DNA of 18,818 nt, taken from Chrysochromulina tobinii. Lineage: Eukaryota; Haptophyta; Prymnesiales; Chrysochromulinaceae. Below, piece by piece: positions 16,368 through 18,818 of this stretch. Positions within the stretch are counted from its first letter, which is position 1. Each line of letters opens with the position of its first letter. The stretch lies in assembly GCA_001275005.1 (NCBI GenBank), contig JWZX01002540.1, forward strand, positions 1 through 18,818, written 5' to 3'. Below the pieces are notes generated by a model. That model saw only the letters and a program-made list of their open reading frames with translations. It was not told the origin of the DNA and made no database searches. Made by a program: the position numbers and the translations under genes.

Positions 16368-16634
16368 TCACGACGTGAAGAAGCCGCCCATATTGGTGCG
16401 CCTCTTGGTCTGGGGCGGGCGGAAGTTGCTGCCGTTGTTGATCCCCGCAAACTCTGCGCGCGCTCCCACGACGCCGTACTGCTTCACCCGGATGCAGCCG
16501 CCCTCGGGAACGACGTTCTCCGCGCTGAAGGTCGCGGTGGCGATGCCCACCTTGCTGGCCGTCATCTTCTCGATCTCGGCTTCCAGCTTTGCATTCTCCG
16601 CCTTGAGCTTTTCGATCGCCAGGGTCTTGTCCAT
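16368..16634 (-). CDS. Small coiled-coil hypothetical protein
   Basis: An 88-residue frame from ATG 16634. The same frame is open 42 codons further up, to an ATG at 16760, but that extension is Ala/Ser/Cys-rich and looks like a leader or untranslated sequence. Residues about 5-26 form a short amphipathic helix with heptads (IEKLKAENAKLEAEIEKM). They are followed by a compact region (VGIATATFSAENVVPEGGC, RVKQYGVVGARAEF) and a basic tail ending MGGFFTS. I do not recognise the family. The codon choice and clear amphipathic pattern argue for a real gene. If the upstream ATG is used, the N-terminal 42 residues could be a targeting leader. Confidence 0.5.
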   Translation of the reverse strand: MDKTLAIEKLKAENAKLEAEIEKMTASKVGIATATFSAENVVPEGGCIRVKQYGVVGARAEFAGINNGSNFRPPQTKRRTNMGGFFTS

Positions 16635-16760
16635 GGCTGTGGCCTGCGCTGCGCTCGGAATGAAGGGGCGTGCAGTGAGCGGGCAGGCTGAAGCCAGGTC
16701 AGAAGCGGAGCAGCAGCTGCTGCGCTGCGCCTGCGCCGCTGCTCGTGCTCCTGTTGCCAC

Positions 16761-17146
16761 CAGGACGCGCTAAGTTGGCACGCGCTGCGCTGGTGGAAGA
16801 GCAGGCGGGTTCTGCAGGAGCTGGAGCACACGCGGGCAGCTTTGGCACGGTCAGGCTGGTCGTTGGATGCGAAGCTGACGGCAACGCCTGATGTGCGTGC
16901 TTGCGGTGCGGTTGCATTGCGGACCTGAACGAGCGGACTGTGAAACGACTTCTTTTCTTTACACCGGGGGCGATTTTTGGGGAGGGCCTGTCCCTTAAAT
17001 GGCACACGTAAGAAGAAGAGGCTCGACGAGAAGACGAGGTCACCTTGTTGACTGATGGCTGGTTGAAGAGAAGAATATTTGGAGGGGATTGATTGATTGT
17101 TGCCAAGGAATTATCTAGCGTTGTTTGGCTCAAGTGTGTGTCGCTT
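16761..17146. other. Spacer between small ORF and tRNA
   Basis: No gene recognised. It would contain the promoter and 5' leader of the - strand small ORF on its left and the upstream region of tRNA-Trp on its right. Open frames on the - strand here are Arg/Ser/Pro-rich and do not resemble a known protein. Confidence 0.45.
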
Positions 17147-17218
17147 GGCTTTGTGGCGCAACGGTAGCGCGTCTGACTCCAGATCAGAAGGCTCTAGGTT
17201 CGAATCCTAGCAGGGTCA
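17147..17218 (+). tRNA. tRNA-Trp (CCA)
   Basis: A 72-base cloverleaf. The acceptor stem GGCTTTG pairs with CAGGGTC, with three G-T wobbles, followed by discriminator A. The anticodon stem is TCTGA/TCAGA with loop CTCCAGA, so the anticodon is CCA. The T arm is CTAGG-TTCGAAT-CCTAG, perfectly paired. The internal A box (TGGCGCAACGG) and B box (GGTTCGAATCC) are present, CCA is not encoded, and there is no intron. It is followed by T-runs that fit Pol III termination. Confidence 0.93.
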
Positions 17219-17228
17219 TCAACTCGGG

Positions 17229-17264
17229 TTTTTTTTTTCTAGTCTTACGTGGTTTTTTTTTTTT
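17229..17264 (+). terminator. Pol III T-run terminators
   Basis: Ten Ts at 17229-17238, starting 11 bases after the tRNA, and a second run of twelve Ts at 17253-17264. T-runs of this kind end Pol III transcription. Confidence 0.8.
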
Positions 17265-17280
17265 CCTTCCAGAGTGCTTA

Positions 17281-18482
17281 CTTCGGTGCTCTGCGTCGTA
17301 CGTCGCGTTATCAAAGTAAGCTTCGGACGCGCCTTCAATGCACCTGTGCTCACGCTGATCTTCATCCAGCTCCTTGCGGAGCCGCACAGCTTCGACATCA
17401 ATCCGACTTCCAAGGGCAGCTTCGCGACTTTGGAATCCAGCACAAACGTCGCAAATGGAATGACCAGTCGGGTTCACCTCGATTATGCTTTTATCAGCCT
17501 TCCAGATCTCCATGAATGACTTGACGGTCGTGCACCTGACCGGAACGCCGTCTTGGTTCATCTGTGCTTTGTAGTCCTCGTACCGCCGTTTGTCCGTCTT
17601 CGACGCGGTATAGTACTTCGTCACGCCACCGACGTAGGTACCGCCCTTTGATCCTTCCAGCTTCATTTTTAGTGAGTTCAGGTAGCCACGCACTTGAGCA
17701 GCCCCTTCGTCGTACTCAACTGCTTTTCGTCGACGCCGCTCAGCGCGGCGCGGCCTCCCCAACGTGACGTCCGCCCTTGCCCTTGCAAACGTGGTGAAGC
17801 TCAGGCCACATGCCAAACCAAATGCAGGTGCGCAGCAGTCAGCACAAGGCCCCACTCGGAAACCCTTGCTGAAGCTCTCAGCACGTGCGTCATAATGTAG
17901 CTCGAGATCGTCTCGCATGGTATCTCGCAGATTTCGCCCGGCACGCGAGTGGAATGCCTTGCGGAAATCGTACAACTGCACCACATTGATTCGAGATGAG
18001 TCCAAGCAACTCATTGTCCCGCCAGAGCCCTTTGAGCACGGGCATTGCCACTGCTGAGCCGCCTGCAGGTTGCAGATTTCCCAAACTGCCGGCGTGCTGT
18101 ACCCGGCTAGAAAGAGCTCTGGACCCCAGAGCTGGCCACCAATGGTCTGCTGATCCAACCTTTCCTCGTCCTCTGATGAGGACGCCTCAGCCCAATCTAT
18201 ATGGATTGCAGACGGCATCGAGGACGCTGTCCGTGACGGCTCACCAGCAGGCGCTGATGCTCGTGCATCGTCGCTGCGTGACGGCTCCGGTGCGGCCGCC
18301 AAGGCTGGCGGTGTAAAGATATCGTCTATTGATAATGGACAGGCCCGCGACGCAGCTGCGGCCGTCGAGGAATTAGGCACCCGAACTCCATGCGATGGCG
18401 TTTGGTCGACTGCTGCTGCTTGTGGTTGTGGTTGCGCGAAGAAGGCGTCAAACGAGAGAGCTTGCGCTCTGGACTGCGCCAT
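17281..18482 (-). CDS. Transposase-like protein, N-terminal part only
   Basis: ATG at 18482. The N-terminus is Ala/Pro/Ser-rich with two FxAFFAQ/SIDDIFTPP-like segments and an acidic stretch (SSSEDEERLDQQ). Conserved-looking text follows: WQCPCSKG, then CLDSSRINVVQLYDFRKAF, RDTMRDDLELH, a helix-turn-helix-like block (CAPAFGLACGLSFTTFARAR), KGGTYVGGVTKYYTASK, and CDVCAGFQS with a downstream LDEDQREHRCIEGASEAYF. Cys-rich blocks followed by an H...R..Y helix occur in uncharacterised transposase-like (DUF7869-type) proteins of algae and animals, usually before a DDE-like catalytic region that is not found here. A good donor (CCGAA|gtaagc, 17281/17280) ends the exon. Unspliced, the frame would run through the A-runs and antisense through tRNA-Trp, stopping at 17184. 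I see no downstream exon, so the gene is probably truncated. Confidence 0.5.
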
Positions 18483-18818
18483 GAGTCAAGAGCCTAGGAA
18501 CCCAGGACGATGCCTCTCAAGTCGTCCCACACTGAGCACGAGAAGCTCGGACGTCAGACTGACGGGTGACGGAGACGCGAAGCTGAACCCCTTAGCTTCA
18601 CGAAGCTTAACCCCGAAGCTTCACGAAGCTTAACCCCGAAGCTTCACAGCCTTCACAAAAAAGTAAAGACCGGGTATGTTGGATTGTTTCCCACCTGACC
18701 CCCACTGTCCTAATTCCCGCGCGGTCCTAATTCCCATTTTGCTTAGCCCATATGCACCCGCGCGCTCTGGCTCTGATCACGATGCCCCCCTCGATGCTCA
18801 TATACTCATATACGCCCC
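18483..18818. other. Right flank with tandem and palindromic repeats
   Basis: Upstream region of the - strand transposase-like gene. It contains the 23-base tandem repeat listed separately, the word gtcctaattccc twice (18707-18718 and 18724-18735), and no recognisable gene. Confidence 0.5.
18594..18648. repeat. 23-base tandem repeat with internal palindrome
   Basis: Unit agcttcacgaagcttaaccc plus cga at 18594 and 18617, with a partial third copy at 18640. Each unit holds an inverted repeat (aagcttc/gaagctt types), so the array can form alternative hairpins. It sits about 110 bases upstream of the start of the - strand transposase-like gene. Confidence 0.85.

Noticed and set aside
17184-17280. 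C-terminal extension of the transposase-like frame through the tRNA
   Set aside because: The residues come from A-runs and the antisense of tRNA-Trp, and a good splice donor precedes them.

Overview
The window looks like nuclear DNA of a GC-rich unicellular eukaryote, most likely a haptophyte-type alga. Reasons: coding segments are joined by GT-AG introns with consistent phases; there is a eukaryotic tRNA-Trp with a Pol III T-run; the sequence is rich in low-complexity and minisatellite DNA; an intron holds TTAGGG-type telomeric repeats; and one protein carries what looks like a signal-plus-transit plastid leader. The haptophyte assignment is inference.

Left part (about 1.45-6.4 kb, + strand). 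One split gene can be followed through at least seven exons with matching phases. It encodes, in order: an FkbH-like HAD domain, a GNAT-like FkbH C-terminal domain, an Ala/Glu-rich linker, an acyl/peptidyl carrier domain with the GGDS attachment site, a (GGS)n linker, and about five ankyrin-like repeats. FkbH enzymes load a glyceryl unit from 1,3-bisphosphoglycerate onto a carrier protein, so enzyme and carrier appear to be fused in one chain with an ankyrin tail. Its introns are made of short tandem repeats. Several are bounded by duplicated copies of the adjoining exon edge (AG|GT duplications), and four share a near-identical 15-base 3' end. A one-base frame break near 1532 separates two blocks that both look like FkbH.

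Middle part (about 6.9-11.1 kb, - strand). Three coding blocks lie in the same direction: an FkbM-type methyltransferase, a glycosyltransferase (exostosin/GT64-like) with an N-terminal ShKT cysteine domain, and a second glycosyltransferase with a DVD motif and an SCFGG block. Together with the FkbH-carrier gene they suggest, without proving, a locus for a glycosylated or methylated product. The first two may belong to one transcript.

Right part (about 11.4-18.8 kb). A 5'-truncated retroelement-like unit (+) encodes a PD-(D/E)XK-like nuclease region, a long proline-rich linker, a coiled coil and CxxC zinc knuckles. It lies between two copies of a roughly 110-base terminal repeat. It is followed by a probable plastid-targeted protein (+), a small coiled-coil ORF (-), tRNA-Trp (+), and the 5' half of a transposase-like gene (-) whose open frame runs antisense through the tRNA. 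Intergenic stretches carry AT-rich patches, a 23-base palindromic tandem repeat and simple repeats.

All domain names come from motif recognition by eye. No database search was run, and exon boundaries are predictions.
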